Below, in pieces: positions 20,888-33,736 of a DNA stretch of 64,000 bases. Numbering within the stretch: the stretch's first letter is position 1; every line of letters begins with the position of its first letter. The notes below the pieces were generated by a model. It was not told the origin of the DNA and did not search any database. It was given only the letters and a program-made list of their open reading frames with translations. The stretch spans positions 1,523,958 to 1,587,957 of the forward strand of contig NC_019865.2 in assembly GCF_002234675.1 (NCBI RefSeq), read 5' to 3'. A program made the position numbers and the translations under genes. The DNA comes from Oryzias latipes (taxonomy: Eukaryota; Chordata; Actinopteri; Beloniformes; Adrianichthyidae).

Positions 20888-23800
20888 TCACTCGCCCTTC
20901 AGGCCCTCTTTGATGAGGTTGAGTTCGTAGCACAGCGTCTCAAAGCGGTAAGCCATCCGGATCTGAGCCACGTTGGTCTTACGGATGTCATTTCCTTCTG
21001 GACCTTCTTTCAGGTAATCTGAACCCAGGAAGTGGACCTTCTCCTAAAGTGTGGACGAACCAAAAAAAAACAATAAAAATCATTTCTCATCACAAACAAG
21101 ACAAGATCTGAAATCAACAAGATACATATATACACAAAATCACAAAAAAGTAAATTTGATGTTTGAAATGGAAGCTGGATAAAGATAAGACAACATGCAA
21201 AAAGTATGAATGAATAACTTTTCTTTCTTGTCTGCAGGAATAAAGACGTCTTTTTTCTGTGGGACAGAAAGCGTGAAGGAAAAGTTCTGGCCGTTACCTG
21301 GTGGGACAGGCCGCTCTGCAGAACGCTGTTCCTGGAGATCTCACACATGTCACAAGTGCTCAGCTTGAAGACCTGCGCCGCGATGGCGTACTCCTCCATC
21401 AGAGGCTCCTGTCCCACAGAGACACACACGTCCTCTTTAGTGACAGTGTCAATCAGCTGAGCATGCGTGTGCTCTGAGTCCTGACCCGTGTGTAGTGGAA
21501 CTGCATGGGGTCGTCGGTGGACAGAGACACCACCAGGCCTTTCTGGTGGAACTCCAGCAGGGGGTTCTTGGCGTACTCCAGAAACAGGCTGTTGTTGCTG
21601 AGCGGGGACATGGCGATGGGGATCTGGGCCAGGAAGTACAGGTACTGCAGCACAGGACTCTGGATGGGCCAAACCAAGAGGTGACAAGTGGCCCCAGACA
21701 TGTTTGATGGCTCTTTTAGCCCCAAAGCAAGTCCAGAAAGTTTGTGTACTTCTTTATAGCATGAGAACATTTGACTTGTCTGACTTTAAGTGATATTTAA
21801 CCCTATAGAGCCCACTGCCTCAAAGAATTGACAGAAAATTAATATTTTTATGGAAATACAAAAACCCTTTCTGAAATCCACAAAGACCATTTTGCAACAA
21901 TATGTATATAATGAGATATAGATAATATCAATGACGATGCCTTGCTTGATTTGTTTTTGCTACAACAATGCTAGTTTAAGATGCAAAAATATTGACAAAA
22001 TCACTTTATTTGCCCACTGTCTCAAATTTAATCCCACTTCTTTTTTGACATGGTTTAACTTTAATTAGGAATTATCTATCAAAAAATCTTGCATTTTTTT
22101 TCGATACAGCAAGTATTAATTTAAAAAAGGAATAAAAATAGACGAGTTGTTCTCACCATTAAGTTTTGAAAATGGCAAAACTTTTACAGTGTTTCTGAGA
22201 TTTGTGCAGGAAAAGCCCATCTACTGCCCCCAGTGGAAAGATGATGAACTACAGGGTGGTAAACATGGACCGAGCTCGAATGGGTTTTTGAGGAAAGTTT
22301 GGATCATTCTAATGTGAAAGGAGTCTCAAATGGTTATATGGAGCTAAAGAACCTTTTATTTTCAGAATTTCATTACTTCTGCGCCCTTGTTCATCCTGAG
22401 CTCTGACCTTCTTGAGGTTGAGGCCGTGAGAGATGTTGTCAGCGGTCATGAAGGCAGCCAGCAGGTGTGTGATGGCGCCGGCCTCTCCACAGTGAGGCCT
22501 GAACAGGAACGTGTTCATTCCCCTCTGTCTGGAGAACAGCACAGGAAAGAAATGGGGGTCGGAAACGCGGCAGGAAGGTGAAGAAAAACAAGTAGGCGTG
22601 CAGACGGATGATGTCACTTACCTGCGCAGCTGATTGAGAACTGCGATGTTGGCGTACATGTAATAAATGTAGTAAGTGTAGGAAGGGTTCTTGGCGATGT
22701 CCCACTCCTCTGGTTTGGGGCTCTTGGTGGAGAACATGTGTCCGCTGTGTTTGGACTCGTCGTCCACGCTGTCGAAGCCCGTCACCTGAGCGGCAGAAAG
22801 ACGCCGCCGGTGTCACAGGCTTCGTCTGAAGCTGCTGATTCTCAGAGCTGAGAGGTTCTGGTTCTGCCTTACGTGGTTGAGGAAGATGCTGAGGTCCGGG
22901 TTGGACTGTGGGTCGATGGTGGCCTGGAACACGGGAAGGAAAATGTTCTCCAGCATTTTCCCAAAGTGGGGCACAAAGTTCCTGGCTCTGAAGATGTCAC
23001 TGAGATAAAGAAAAAGACACAAAGCCTTGAACCCTTCACATGCCATGGGTTTTCCCTACATTTCTGACCAAACAGATTCAGGAACCGGCTCATACGGCCG
23101 GAACCGGAGGCAGTGGTTTACAGCCCAAACAGCCCTCCATCTGTCCCAGAGTCATGATGGAAATCTTACTAGATCCTGGGAACCTGAATCATCCACTTGA
23201 GGTTTGGGGAGAAGACTCTGTGCTTGACGAACCACCCGGAGAGCTTGGTCCACTCGTTGGGGTTGCAGCCATAGATGGACAGACGGGGCTCAGCGTACTG
23301 GTATTTAGCGTCCTCCAGGTCACTGGCTACTTCCTGGTGCACATATTTGTGGATTTACGTTTTACATCTGTTCTGCAAAGCTTTAGCCGGAAAGCGTGCC
23401 GAATCTGTGGAGCAGGGGTGCCCAAATCCAGGCAAGGGGGGCCTGGATTTCTAGGAACCCTACCTTATCTGCTGTTGGTGTGTTTATAAAGAGCTTCAAT
23501 GGCAGGTTGGTTGGAAACCATGTAGGACACTGGCCCTTGAGGCCTGGCTTTGGGCACCCCTGCTCTAGAGCTATCGTTCTTATTTTCTTCACATTTGACG
23601 TTTACCTTAATGATGGTGGCAAAATACTCTCCACTGATGTGGTTTTCTGTCTTCAGGTAGAGGTCACGCAGCTCGCTGGCGCCCACTGGGTTGTACTTGG
23701 CATTGAACTTGTCAAAGCGCTGAAACGTTTGTCTGCCCTTCAGAAAAACAAAACAAAGACGGAGCGTTTTCGCAGATAAAGTGGTGATTGTAGCCTGCAT

Positions 23801-26800
23801 TGGCCCACTTTGGTCGTCTACTTTCGTACAGCGTGCACGTCCAGGGAGTCCACGGTGAGGTCGTAGGGATGCAGGTTCAGGCTCTGAAACAGCTCCTTCA
23901 TGGTGACCTCCTTGCCTTTGAGGTTGTGGACCACGCGGTCGGCATCGACGCGGTAAGACTTTTTGATGAAGCGCAGCAGATGCTTCTGGTTCATGCAGGC
24001 GGCAGCATGGATGTGGGTGTCCACCTGCAGGGACAGAGAGACTGAAGCGTGAAGCCAGGACTCCACATCTGGTCGATGTAATACGTAGAGTCATCACAGG
24101 AGGGCGGCAAACTGCAAAGCCACCCAGCCAGGAAGAGTGGAGCTGAATCAGTGTGAAAACCCTTTTCCACAATCCTGAAGACCGTCATTACGGCGGAGTT
24201 TTAGGGCCGTTTACAAACTTTCTTTTTTTAAATTGCCACTTTTAAGTCGTAAATGTAAGCGAAAAATTCATAACTGTTAAATTAAGAGAATTAATTCATA
24301 AATCCGTTCGTTTTTTTCTCATACATTTACGAGAAAATTATTTAGATTTTAAGAAAAAAGATTTAAGAGAAGATTTTAAGATAAAAAATCTCTTAAATTT
24401 ATGAATTAAATCTCGTAAATGTTCTCGTAAATTTAGGAGAAAAAAACTCCAAAATTTTCTCATAAATTTACGACTTAACATCTTGTCATTTTCTTGTAAC
24501 TTTATGGAATTAGAATTTTGTACGTTTCTTGTAAATTAATGAGAAAACTTACGAGATTTTAAGTTGTAAATTTACGAGTTCTCTTCTCCCCTTAATTTGT
24601 GACTTTTTTTCTCCTAAATTTGGGAGATTTTAAGCCTTAAATTTACAAGTTAAAATCTCGTCTTGTAAATTTATGATTTTTTTTCTTGTAACTTTACGAC
24701 TTTAAATGTCCTAACTTTATTGATTTATTTCTTTTGGTGGCCCTAAAACTCCGTTGTGCGTCATACCTTCCTGCAGTTGTAGAAATCCCTGTGGGGGTTC
24801 ATCTTCAGCTCCTTCATCTCCTCCATCTCATTCAGCATCTCATGAACGTTGAATTTGGACATGAGGAACTTGAGGCGGCGGTGAGTGTACGTCTTACTGC
24901 GAAGCAAAGATTAGCTCAGGCTTTAAACATTCATGATGGCATAAAAATGTGTAAAAGTTCAGAATAAACCGAGTTAGTCAAAAAGATTAGGTTGTGAAGA
25001 ATCCTCTATGGGTTTTTTTAGCGATAAAGTACTGAACATCCAGAATACGTCTAAAAAAACAACATTTTTTGGAAATTTTAAACAAAATTTTATTTTAAAA
25101 GTAAAGATTTGACATCAAAACTAAAGAGTTAGAGAAACACTTATAAATTGATGTAAAAAGTCAACATTGAAATCTGATATTTTATTGGAAAAACTCTTTA
25201 CATGTGATCTTATCTGATCTGTGCCAAATATTTCTTCTGTTTGTCCATCATTCAATTACTGAAAATAATTTTTTCTTTCCTTCTGACTACTAGAGAAAAA
25301 AAAGTCCATTTAAAATTGTTTTAAATCCACCAAAAACTACGATTCCCAGAGCCCCGCCCCTTAACCACTGGTTACAAGGCCCTGTTGGTTTGGAGACATC
25401 TAGACATGTTCTCTAGAGCAGTGTTTTTCAACCAGTGTGCCGTGGGAGATGGTCAAGTGTGCCGTGAGAAATTGCCCTCATTAACTGATCTAAAAGCAAT
25501 TACCATCTCCAGGAAATCAGCTCTGTGTTCATCCAAACAGGCCCTGATAAAACACTGAGAAGTTAAGAATATGAAATATAATAAAATTATTTTTTCTTTG
25601 TGTTTATTTGATTCTATTAAAGACATTTTGATAAGAATAACGGGATACCGCGATTTAGCTGCAGCTATAACTGTGTAAGGAAAAGTCCCGCCCCTTTAAC
25701 TGTCTCCACCAATCATTCTTGAAGGCTTAATCACATGTCATCAGTCTGACCAATCAGAAGTGGTTAAAGTATTCACTTCCTTGTTTCGATTTAGCGCAAA
25801 AAAAGTCTCTCTGTTCTAACAAAAATACCAGCTAAAGCTCGTCTTTAGCGGTGTAGCTTTCCACAGAATCTGGTATCAGACTGGAACAAGTGAACAAAAC
25901 CATGAAGCTCAAAGACGCTGGTCTTTCTGCGGTTGGCGGATTACGGGCACTACATCTCCCATGATGCAGTAAAGTGACTGTCTTAGCGCACAATGAGTCT
26001 CTCCTCTTAACGTCTTAAAACAACGAACACACATCAACAGTTTTTGAATCTTTTGATTGAATTTTTAATACATCTTTTAGAAAAAACAGCTGCAGCTTCC
26101 AGCGTTTTCTGCAACATTTATCACAAAAATGCATGTGAGATTGCAGAGCGGCTGTAGATCAATACAGACTGAGCTTTTTCTTTTTCTTTATTTATCTATT
26201 TTTTTGGATGCTGGTGTGCCGCGGGATTTTTGTCAAGGTTAAAGTGTGCCGTGGCTCAAAAAAGGTTGAAAAACACTGCTCTAGAGGATACGTGGGCTTT
26301 GCTGCCGGTCAGGAGGATGGGAGAACCGGAGCGGGACCTCTGAGGAGGACTCACGTCGGGCCCTGTGCGATCAGAGCAATGAGGAAGTTCATGTCGTCGA
26401 TGAAGGTGTCGTAGTCCGGGTGGGGCAGGTCTTTGTGCTGGTGTTTGTCAGCAGCGGCGGCATCGTTGTAGACGTAGATGAGACCGTCCCTCATCCGAGC
26501 CACATAACCCAGGTTCTCCGGGAGGCTCTTGGCGTCAAACGGATCCTCCCCATCCTTTGGGGGAGCCATGAACACTGCAGACACGTTCAGCGTTCCAAGC
26601 AAAGCATCCTTTCAGACACCGTAACCTTTGAACTCTGAGGCTTTTTTCTCCTTACCTGGCTGCAGCTGGTCTTCGACCTTGAAGGTCTCCCCTTCGATTT
26701 CTCGTAGGTACTGGGAGGCTGTCCTGGGGAAGCGCTCGTAGGCCAGCCTCATGTACTTCTCCCTGATGGTCAGGGCTCGGTACAGGCCCTTACAAGACAG

Positions 26801-29800
26801 CTCAAAGTCATCCATGGTCACCTGGGGGGCACATGACGGAGGCGGTTCTAGGTTTACATTTTTCCTTCATGGAGGATGATGGAGGGTAAATTACAGCCCC
26901 TTACTGAGATGCTCTGCTGAATTCCCTCACTTCCACATAACCCCTTAAAGACTATGTAGAACAGGACATCCAGTGTCTCGGATTTTAACAAAATTCAGAC
27001 ACATGCTCTCTACTTTCATTATTTTTTATAAACACAGACTTTGAAGTCCCCCACTTCTGAAATATGAACATTTTACAAAAACTAGTTATGAATTCCCTGT
27101 GTTCTGATGAGGAAAACTTGGATGATTTATACTCTAAATTTACATTTTAATGATAAATTGCGCGAAGGCAATGCATTGTGGTCTATATTCACCAATCTAG
27201 TGAGCATAGATCTACGTTGTTTTTAGCAGAGACTTCTGGTTCATTTCCAGGCCACAGGATCGTGGAATTGTAGACTTGGAGACCACAAAAAACTGGCAAA
27301 AGCTCCAAGTAGTGAAGGAATCAACCTTTCTGCCTCTTAAAGCAGTCCAGGTCTGCAGACGGTCCCGAAAAAGGCAAACCACTGGAAATGCATCCCTAAC
27401 TTCTCTCTGGTGTCTCTGAATGCATTCATGCTGTTGATGCTTTTAATGGTTTGTCGTCTCTTTGTAATACTATTGATTGTGGCCTAGTGTTGTTGCAGAC
27501 GTGGAGAGAAAGTCCTTTTTTTATTTTTTTCTTGTCAACAGAAGGGAGTCGTTTGTCCCCACCGCCCCCCAGGGGAGCACGCTCACAGAAGGAGTTTCTA
27601 CAAAGCCATCTTTTATTCAAGCAATAAACGCAGGCGGCATGGTGGTGTAGTGGTTTCGCCTCACAGCCAGAAGGTCCTGGTTTGAACCTCAGGTGGGTTC
27701 TTTCTGTTCTCCTCATGCTCGTGTGGATTTCCTCTCACTTCCTCCCACAGTCGCACCAAAAAGATGCTTTATAGCCTCACGGTATCTTTAAATTGCATCT
27801 AGGTGTGCATGTGTGTTTCTCTGCAACTGATTGGCGACCTGTTCAGGGTGAACCCCACCTTCACTCAACAGTAGCTGGGATAGGCTCCAGCAACCTTGTG
27901 ACCCCCAAAAGAAATCTTTTGGAAGATGGATGGATCTTCAAACACTGTTGTTACGTTTGACTTTAGTTTAATAGAAATGGAACCAAAAGAGCATTAGGAG
28001 ATCGGGATATAAGCCCAAGTGTGTCTTTGGTAAAAGCCTCTGTGACATTTCTAAAGTAAAACTTGTTTTAATTGTTCAATATTTTTGAAGATGTGGGCTT
28101 TTTAATCCCATTTTTTCTTTGTTAATCCTTTTTAAATCTCTAATCTGACTTTTAACCCAACTATTACTTGTTGTTTAGTTGGGTTCTAAAATACAACAGT
28201 TGAATGAATGTATTATTGAAATAGTTGATGGTAAAACTTAGAACATGACACTGATTGATAGGAATATGCATCAAGCCGCTGCTGCTCTAAACTTAATTTG
28301 GGATCTACCTGAAAGCAAAAGATTATGTCAAAACAAATTCTGGTTAAATGTTTTTTAAAAATGTGTGAAAGATTCACTATGAGATTCGTTTTTCCGGGAC
28401 ATTTTTTACATTCAGTACAGAACTATTTTAATGTTTTTCAGTATCCCTGTGGCGACACACGAGAAGCGGCTCGGCGATTGTGTAATGTCATGTAACGCTG
28501 CAGCAGGAACCAGCAGCGGCGTAAATGTCATGAAACCTGAGCCCTGGCAGGCTCTCGCAGAAGCTGCTCTCCTGGGTTTAGGCGGGGCGGGGTGGGAGGA
28601 ACATGAAGTCAGTGAAATTCAATGTCAAAACCTCCTGCTGCCTCCAACTTGACCCAACTCCTTGAAAGTGCAGACTGTGGCGGGTCCACCAGGCATCAGC
28701 TTTGGTGCCCAACAAGGACCAGAATGTTGGAAACAATTTTCTGAAATCCATTTCCTTAACCCGCTATGCCCCTTTCTGGGTCGCAGGGTGGCTGGAGCCT
28801 GTCCCGACTCCACCCCCAGGTGAATTTGAAGCTAATCTGGAAGAATCCAAAGCTGCAGTTCCCCAAATGACCACTGGAGGCTGGTTTCGAAGGGCAATGT
28901 GGACTTTCATGTTAGAAATTTCCGCTTTACAGCAAAAATAAACTCAGAAAAAACTCTTAATCATCATTAAAAGAATCTTTTTTAAATGCAAACTCTTGTT
29001 TTGCTTTGTTGCAGCCAATAGCTTCACTTTCACCGTTCAGAGTCCTGACTGTGACGATTATCAGTCCTGTGTCTAAAGTCCGTCAGTCGCAAAAACAGAA
29101 GCCTAGATATGACAAAATTTGAAGTTTATTTCTTAAAATCTGCAGATGGGATGAGAAAATTGGTCTTCCCTAGAAAAACTGTTAACTGGAAAGAAATATT
29201 TCCTTAAGTTAGGATGATTTTGCTTTAGAAAAGCTTTCTTGGTAAGATGATTTTTCGTGCTATGAAGATAATTTTACTTTCTGAAGATGACATTTTAGCA
29301 GAGCAGCACATTGAAACCAAACTTCCGCTTAAACTCCTGAAACTTCCTGTAATAGTAGAAACTGTGACATTAATTGTATGATTAAGTGTTGCTTTGATCC
29401 CATTTAAAGTATTTGTCTGTTTTGCTTGCTTTTCTGCTTTTTATAGCCCACTTTTTGTCTTATTTTGAAACAGCTTTGTGTGGTGAATTTGGTTTTACTT
29501 CCTGTTCCTGATCTGTACAAAATGCAAAATCTGCAATTTGTTGACCAATAAACGAGTCTTTTTTCCCTCTGGTTTAGAACATCAATGACATTTTTCTCTG
29601 TTTTAACCATTTTTCCTGTTTTGTTGTGTTTACAGTTGAAGCAGCTTCAGTTCTTGTAAACAATCAAGATCATTGAGATTTTGTAAAACACAAAATGCTG
29701 TTTTGTGAAAACATGAACGACATTCCTTTAAATCAAACGAAGAGTAAAGACACAATACCCCAGAAGCGTAATCTCCGAGGATGGCCACCCTCTGGAAATC

Positions 29801-32800
29801 AGGAACTTCCAGGTAAGTGGGCGCGTCCATCTCCACAGGTGCAGCAGGGGCGGCAAAAGCCTTAGGACCACCGGAGGCTACAGCGATGGTGTGACTGCGC
29901 TGGAGTCTTTTTCTGTTGATCAGAAGATGAGATAGTTGTGAACCCATCCAACCTCCGACTGGTCCTGACGATCTTCCTCTGCGGTCTGACCGTTTCTCCA
30001 CGTTGTCGTCGGTGTGCAGGTGGTGGGCCATCTCGTGGTGGATGATCGGACAGTCCTCGGCCACGTCAAACATGGAGATCTCATCGCGCGTGTTCTCGTC
30101 TTTGGTCTCCGATGCGAAGACCTTCTCGGCAATGGCCCTCATGTTGTCATCGGTCTCTGTCAGAACCCCAAAGGTTTGTGTTTTTGAATGAGATGCAGTC
30201 TCCTTCCATCTGACCGACCATGCATCACCGCCACCTCGCACACTCAGAGCTGCCTGCCTGCTGGCCGACACGCCTACAATGAAACATCTACTGTGGCATA
30301 AGTGGACAATGGACACCTGGTTGCTCATCTGTAGCACATGCGTTCCAGCGCAGCACAGTCACCTGTACAGGTTTGAGCGCGTGCACTAAATGCATGAGCA
30401 AAAAGGACCAAGAATGTGTCTGCAGCTCTACAGAACAAAGCCTACAACCTGAACACAAAGACATCATCAAAAGAGCCGACCCTGGATTCTTTCACTCTTT
30501 TGTTTTAAATCCGTTTGAGTCCCATAAACTGACGTTCAGGAGGATCTTTATTTTCAGATTAGTAAAAGACGTGAAAAAATGAGGGTCTTTGACCTGAAAT
30601 GACACAATGCTGAGGCTCCGTCGGTGGAGTTTGGCTGCAGATGAGCAGCGTTTCAGTCCCAGACCACACAGGTCTCATGCAACGTTTTGGAGCAGATTTC
30701 AAAAAGTGCAGCTCAGCCCGGCTGCACCCGCCAGCCTCCGTACTTACTCTCTTGACCTGACAGTGCCCGTCAGGTGAATACCAGCGGCCAGGATGAATCC
30801 CCAAAAGAGAGTGTTAAGAAAGCACCGATTAGAAGACGCTCAAGTCACAACGATACCAGATTAGCCCAACAGTTTACCATCAAATACAAACCACAGATGA
30901 AGACCATGTAAGGATGTGGATCTGCAGTGGTATAGAGTAGAATCACACACCTGGTTCAGGTTAATAAAGAATGAGGCTGTAAAGTCTCCTCAGTTCAGAA
31001 AGTTTGATCTCTGCATTCAGAAATCCTTTCTGCTCAGAGGTTCCACAGTAACTTTAGGTAACAGCATATTTCTCATTTCTTGATTTAATATTACGTTTGT
31101 CTTGAAGCATGTGTTAAAGGTGGATTTAGATAACTTCATAACGTTAAACTCTAAACTGAGATGTGAGGTTTTCATTGTTTTGGCTTTAGGGTCATCAGAC
31201 GTAGACCGTGCAGCTTCTTTGTGAAGGTGTTGAGTCTGCCGGCGTTTCTGTCGGGTCGTCCACAGCAGGTCAAGTCCAGAAGATCAGAAGTGCTACACCT
31301 GTTTATGTGTGAGAGTTTAGCAGAAAGCTGGTTCTCCAGAACAGAAGTCCAAACACTAAAGCAGAGCTCCGTCTTTCCGTCTGCAAATCCTGGGAATCAA
31401 AGGTTCCTTTGAACATTTCTCTGGTGGTTAAACCCCAGAGACGTTTGTGATCAGAAGGATCTGACGGTCTATGTCAAACATCCAACAGAGCGACAGCACA
31501 AGGATTACCAGGAGAGACCAGGTTTCTCTGGGCTGGAGGGGTGATGCCAGCCGAACACGACACCAACCTGACACGCTGTCCAACCCTGAAGTGACATTTA
31601 CAGGAAAACTGCTGCAATGGAAGTGGGTTCAGTCCTGCCAAGCTGTCTGTAATAAGACCTTCATGAGCTTTCATTCGCCTCTGAGACCTGATCCATGACC
31701 TGATCCAAGACCTGTTCCACGACCTGATCTGAGACCTAATCCAAGACCAGATCTAAACACCTACTCTAAGACATGATCCAAGACCTGATCCAAGACCTGA
31801 TCTATGACCTGATCCAAGACCTGATCCATGACCTGATCTATGACCTGATCCACGACCTGATCCATGACCTGATCCAAGACCTGATCCATGACCTGATCTG
31901 AGACCTAATCCAAGACCAGATCTATACACCTACTCTAAGACCCGATCCACGACCTGATCCACGACCTGATCCAAGACCAGATTCAAGACCTGATCAATGA
32001 CCTGATCCAAGACCTGATCCAAAACCTGATCTATGACCTGATCCAAGACCTGATCTATGACCTGATCCAAGACCTGATCCATGACCTGATCTGAACACCT
32101 ACTCTAAGACCTGATCCACGACCAGATTCAAAACCTGATCTATGACCTGATCCAAGACCTGATCTATGACCTGATCCAAGACCTGATCTAAACGCCTACT
32201 CTAAGACATGATCCAAGACCTGATCTAAACACCTACTCTAAGACCTGATCCAAGACCTGATCTAAACACCTACTCTAAGACCCGATCCACGACCTGATCC
32301 AAGACCAGATTCAAGACCTGATCAATGACCTGATCCAAGACCTGATCTATGACCTGATCCAAGACCTGATCTATGACCTGATCCAAGACCAGATCTATAC
32401 ACCTACTCTAAGACCCGATCCACGACCTGATCCACGACCTGATCCAAGACCAGATTCAAGACCTGATCAATGACCTGATCCAAGACCTGATCCAAAACCT
32501 GATCTATGACCTGATCCAAGACCTGATCTATGACCTGATCCAAGACCTGATCCATGACCTGATCTGAACACCTACTCTAAGACCTGATCCACGACCAGAT
32601 TCAAAACCTGATCTATGACCTGATCCAAGACCTGATCTATGACCTGATCCAAGACCTGATCTAAACGCCTACTCTAAGACATGATCCAAGACCTGATCTA
32701 AACACCTACTCTAAGACCTGATCCAAGACCTGATCTAAACACCTACTCTAAGACCCGATCCACGACCTGATCCAAGACCAGATTCAAGACCTGATCAATG

Positions 32801-33736
32801 ACCTGATCCAAGACCTGATCTATGACCTGATCCAAGACCTGATCTATGACCTGATCCAAGACCTGATCTAAACACCTACTCTAAGACCCGATCCACGACC
32901 TGATCCAAGACCAGATTCAAGACCTGATCAATGACCTGATCCAAGACCTGATCCACGACCTGATCTATGACCTGATCCAAGACCTGATCTAAACACCTAC
33001 TCAAAGACCTGATCCAAGACCAGATTCAAAACCTGATTCAAGACCTGATCCAAGACCTGATCTAAGATCTGCTCAAAGGCCAGACCAGCTTGTGATTAAC
33101 AGGCATCATAACCACTTACACCAAAGTCTGAACACACGGCGTTCTAATAAACCTCCTTGGAGCTCACATCCATCATGATCAGCCCTCGTGCTTCAAGAAA
33201 GCCTGAATTATCAATAATGTATGAACTCCCCCACAAAAAAACAAAAAAAAAGGGTAAATGGGTGATGATGAATCAGGGATCTGAGGCCAACAAAAGGTGG
33301 TCTCCATCCTTTGTGGTCATGTGATATTTATTTGTTTTAACTATTTTATCTCTTGTATATTTTTTCTTGGTAAATGGCTGAATGACCAAAGAGCATTTTT
33401 TTAAATTTGGTAACCCGGTGATAATGACAAGAGTATCCATGGATCCATGACCGGGACATTAGAGCCCAGCTGGGTGGGGGGAAGGGGGGGGGGGTAAACC
33501 TTTCTGTGTTGCACCATAAAAGGTTTGAATCCTGGATGAAGGAACTTATCTAAAAGTAGCTTCAGGAGGTGTTTTTTCCCAGGATTTTGAGCCGAGAAAC
33601 TAAAGATGGAAAGCATAAACTGTTGCTCCTCCGTCTTCAACAGCATCAAAAGGTTTCCAGAAGCTTCTCTCCTCTGCTGCTGATGTCCAAAGCCACGGTT
33701 CTGCCAAGACCTACCTGGCACCAAAACTTTGGGCAT
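20888..33736 (-). CDS. ampd1: AMP deaminase 1 (myoadenylate deaminase), complete
   Basis: It deaminates AMP to IMP and ammonia in the purine-nucleotide cycle of skeletal muscle. Fifteen coding exons join without phase error: 33736-33715, 30156-29991, 29912-29759, 26821-26656, 26574-26355, 24896-24767, 24024-23830, 23737-23606, 23333-23170, 22999-22873, 22785-22622, 22528-22408, 21659-21486, 21408-21298 and 21043-20888. They encode 733 aa; mammalian AMPD1 is about 750. The metal-binding [16 protein letters not shown] lies at about residues 290-305, the signature [11 protein letters not shown] at about 632-642 and the C-terminus [20 protein letters not shown]. The N-terminal block ([28 protein letters not shown]) separates AMPD1 from AMPD2 and AMPD3. 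The first exon codes only MPKVLVP plus one base (start at 33736) and is followed by a 3.6-kb intron with a large minisatellite. No frameshift or missing catalytic residue is seen. Confidence 0.96.
23413..23562. mobile_element. 150-bp hAT-type MITE (CAGGGGTGCCCAA ends) in AMPD1 intron
   Basis: The left end is CAGGGGTGCCCAAATCC and the right end GGCTTTGGGCACCCCTG. The flanks CTGTGGAG and CTCTAGAG (8 bp each) agree at six positions and fit the hAT target preference nTnTAGAn. It lies between exons of AMPD1, 72 bp from one exon. Confidence 0.8.
24200..24735. repeat. AT-rich array of TAAATTTACGA-like motifs in both orientations
   Basis: About 500 bp are built from TCGTAAATTT, its inverse AAATTTACGA, and close variants (TTGTAAATTT, CTCATAAATTT), interspersed with GAGATTTTAAG. 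The repeats are irregular and face both ways, so the region is rich in short palindromes. It lies within an AMPD1 intron. Confidence 0.75.
24897..25410. other. AMPD1 intron, no feature seen
   Basis: This is AT-rich unique intron sequence between the exon ending at 24896 and the MITE at 25419. I recognise no repeat or conserved element. Confidence 0.5.
25419..26278. mobile_element. hAT-type MITE, family CAGTGTTTTTCAACC, copy 2
   Basis: The 860-bp element starts CAGTGTTTTTCAACC and ends GGTTGAAAAACACTG. It is flanked by exact 8-bp duplications CTCTAGAG at 25411-25418 and 26279-26286. It lies in an AMPD1 intron, and its right end is only 76 bp from an exon. Confidence 0.92.
26822..27625. other. 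AMPD1 intron, no feature seen
   Basis: No coding segment or recognised repeat is seen. It is the left part of the 2.9-kb intron between the exons at 26,821 and 29,759. Confidence 0.5.
27635..27945 (+). mobile_element. tRNA-derived SINE in AMPD1 intron
   Basis: The head GGCGGCATGGTGGTGTAGTGG, here one base shifted, and CCTGGTTTGAACCTC correspond to A-box and B-box regions of a tRNA-like promoter. The body has CACTTCCTCCCACAG and GGCGACCTGTTCAGGGTG, and the 3' part GGGATAGGCTCCAGCA, ending near AAGATGGATGG. This is the common fish SINE whose 3' end is shared with a LINE. Confidence 0.8.
28755..28830 (+). repeat. SINE/LINE tail fragment
   Basis: CCCCTTTCTGGGTCGCAGG and GTGGCTGGAGCCTGTCCC are fragments of the same kind of fish SINE/LINE tail. 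It is a short isolated piece in an AMPD1 intron. Confidence 0.5.
28831..29758. other. AMPD1 intron, no feature seen
   Basis: This AT-rich intron sequence contains only short non-conserved frames. No repeat is recognised. Confidence 0.5.
30157..31680. other. ampd1: AMPD1 intron 1, right of exon 2; no feature seen
   Basis: This part of the first intron holds no recognisable exon or transposon. Open frames here are short and unlike any family I know. Muscle-specific intronic enhancers cannot be judged by eye. Confidence 0.4.
31683..33072 (+). repeat. 12-bp minisatellite (GACCTGATCYAN) with 473-bp higher-order period
   Basis: About 1.4 kb consist of variants of the 12-mer GACCTGATCCAA (also ...CCAT, ...CTAT, ...CCAC), punctuated by a different linker AACACCTACTCTAAGA. 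A longer unit repeats. AGATCTATAC occurs at 31918 and 32391, the unique AAAACCTGAT at 32021 and 32494, and AACGCCTACT at 32191 and 32664. Each pair is exactly 473 bp apart. Two near-identical 473-bp blocks are followed by a third, partial and edited one. Each 12-mer contains one GATC. Confidence 0.95.

Noticed and set aside
31683..33072. Regular short repeats suggesting a CRISPR array
   Set aside because: The 12-mers are contiguous with no unique spacers, and the context is a vertebrate intron. It is a minisatellite.
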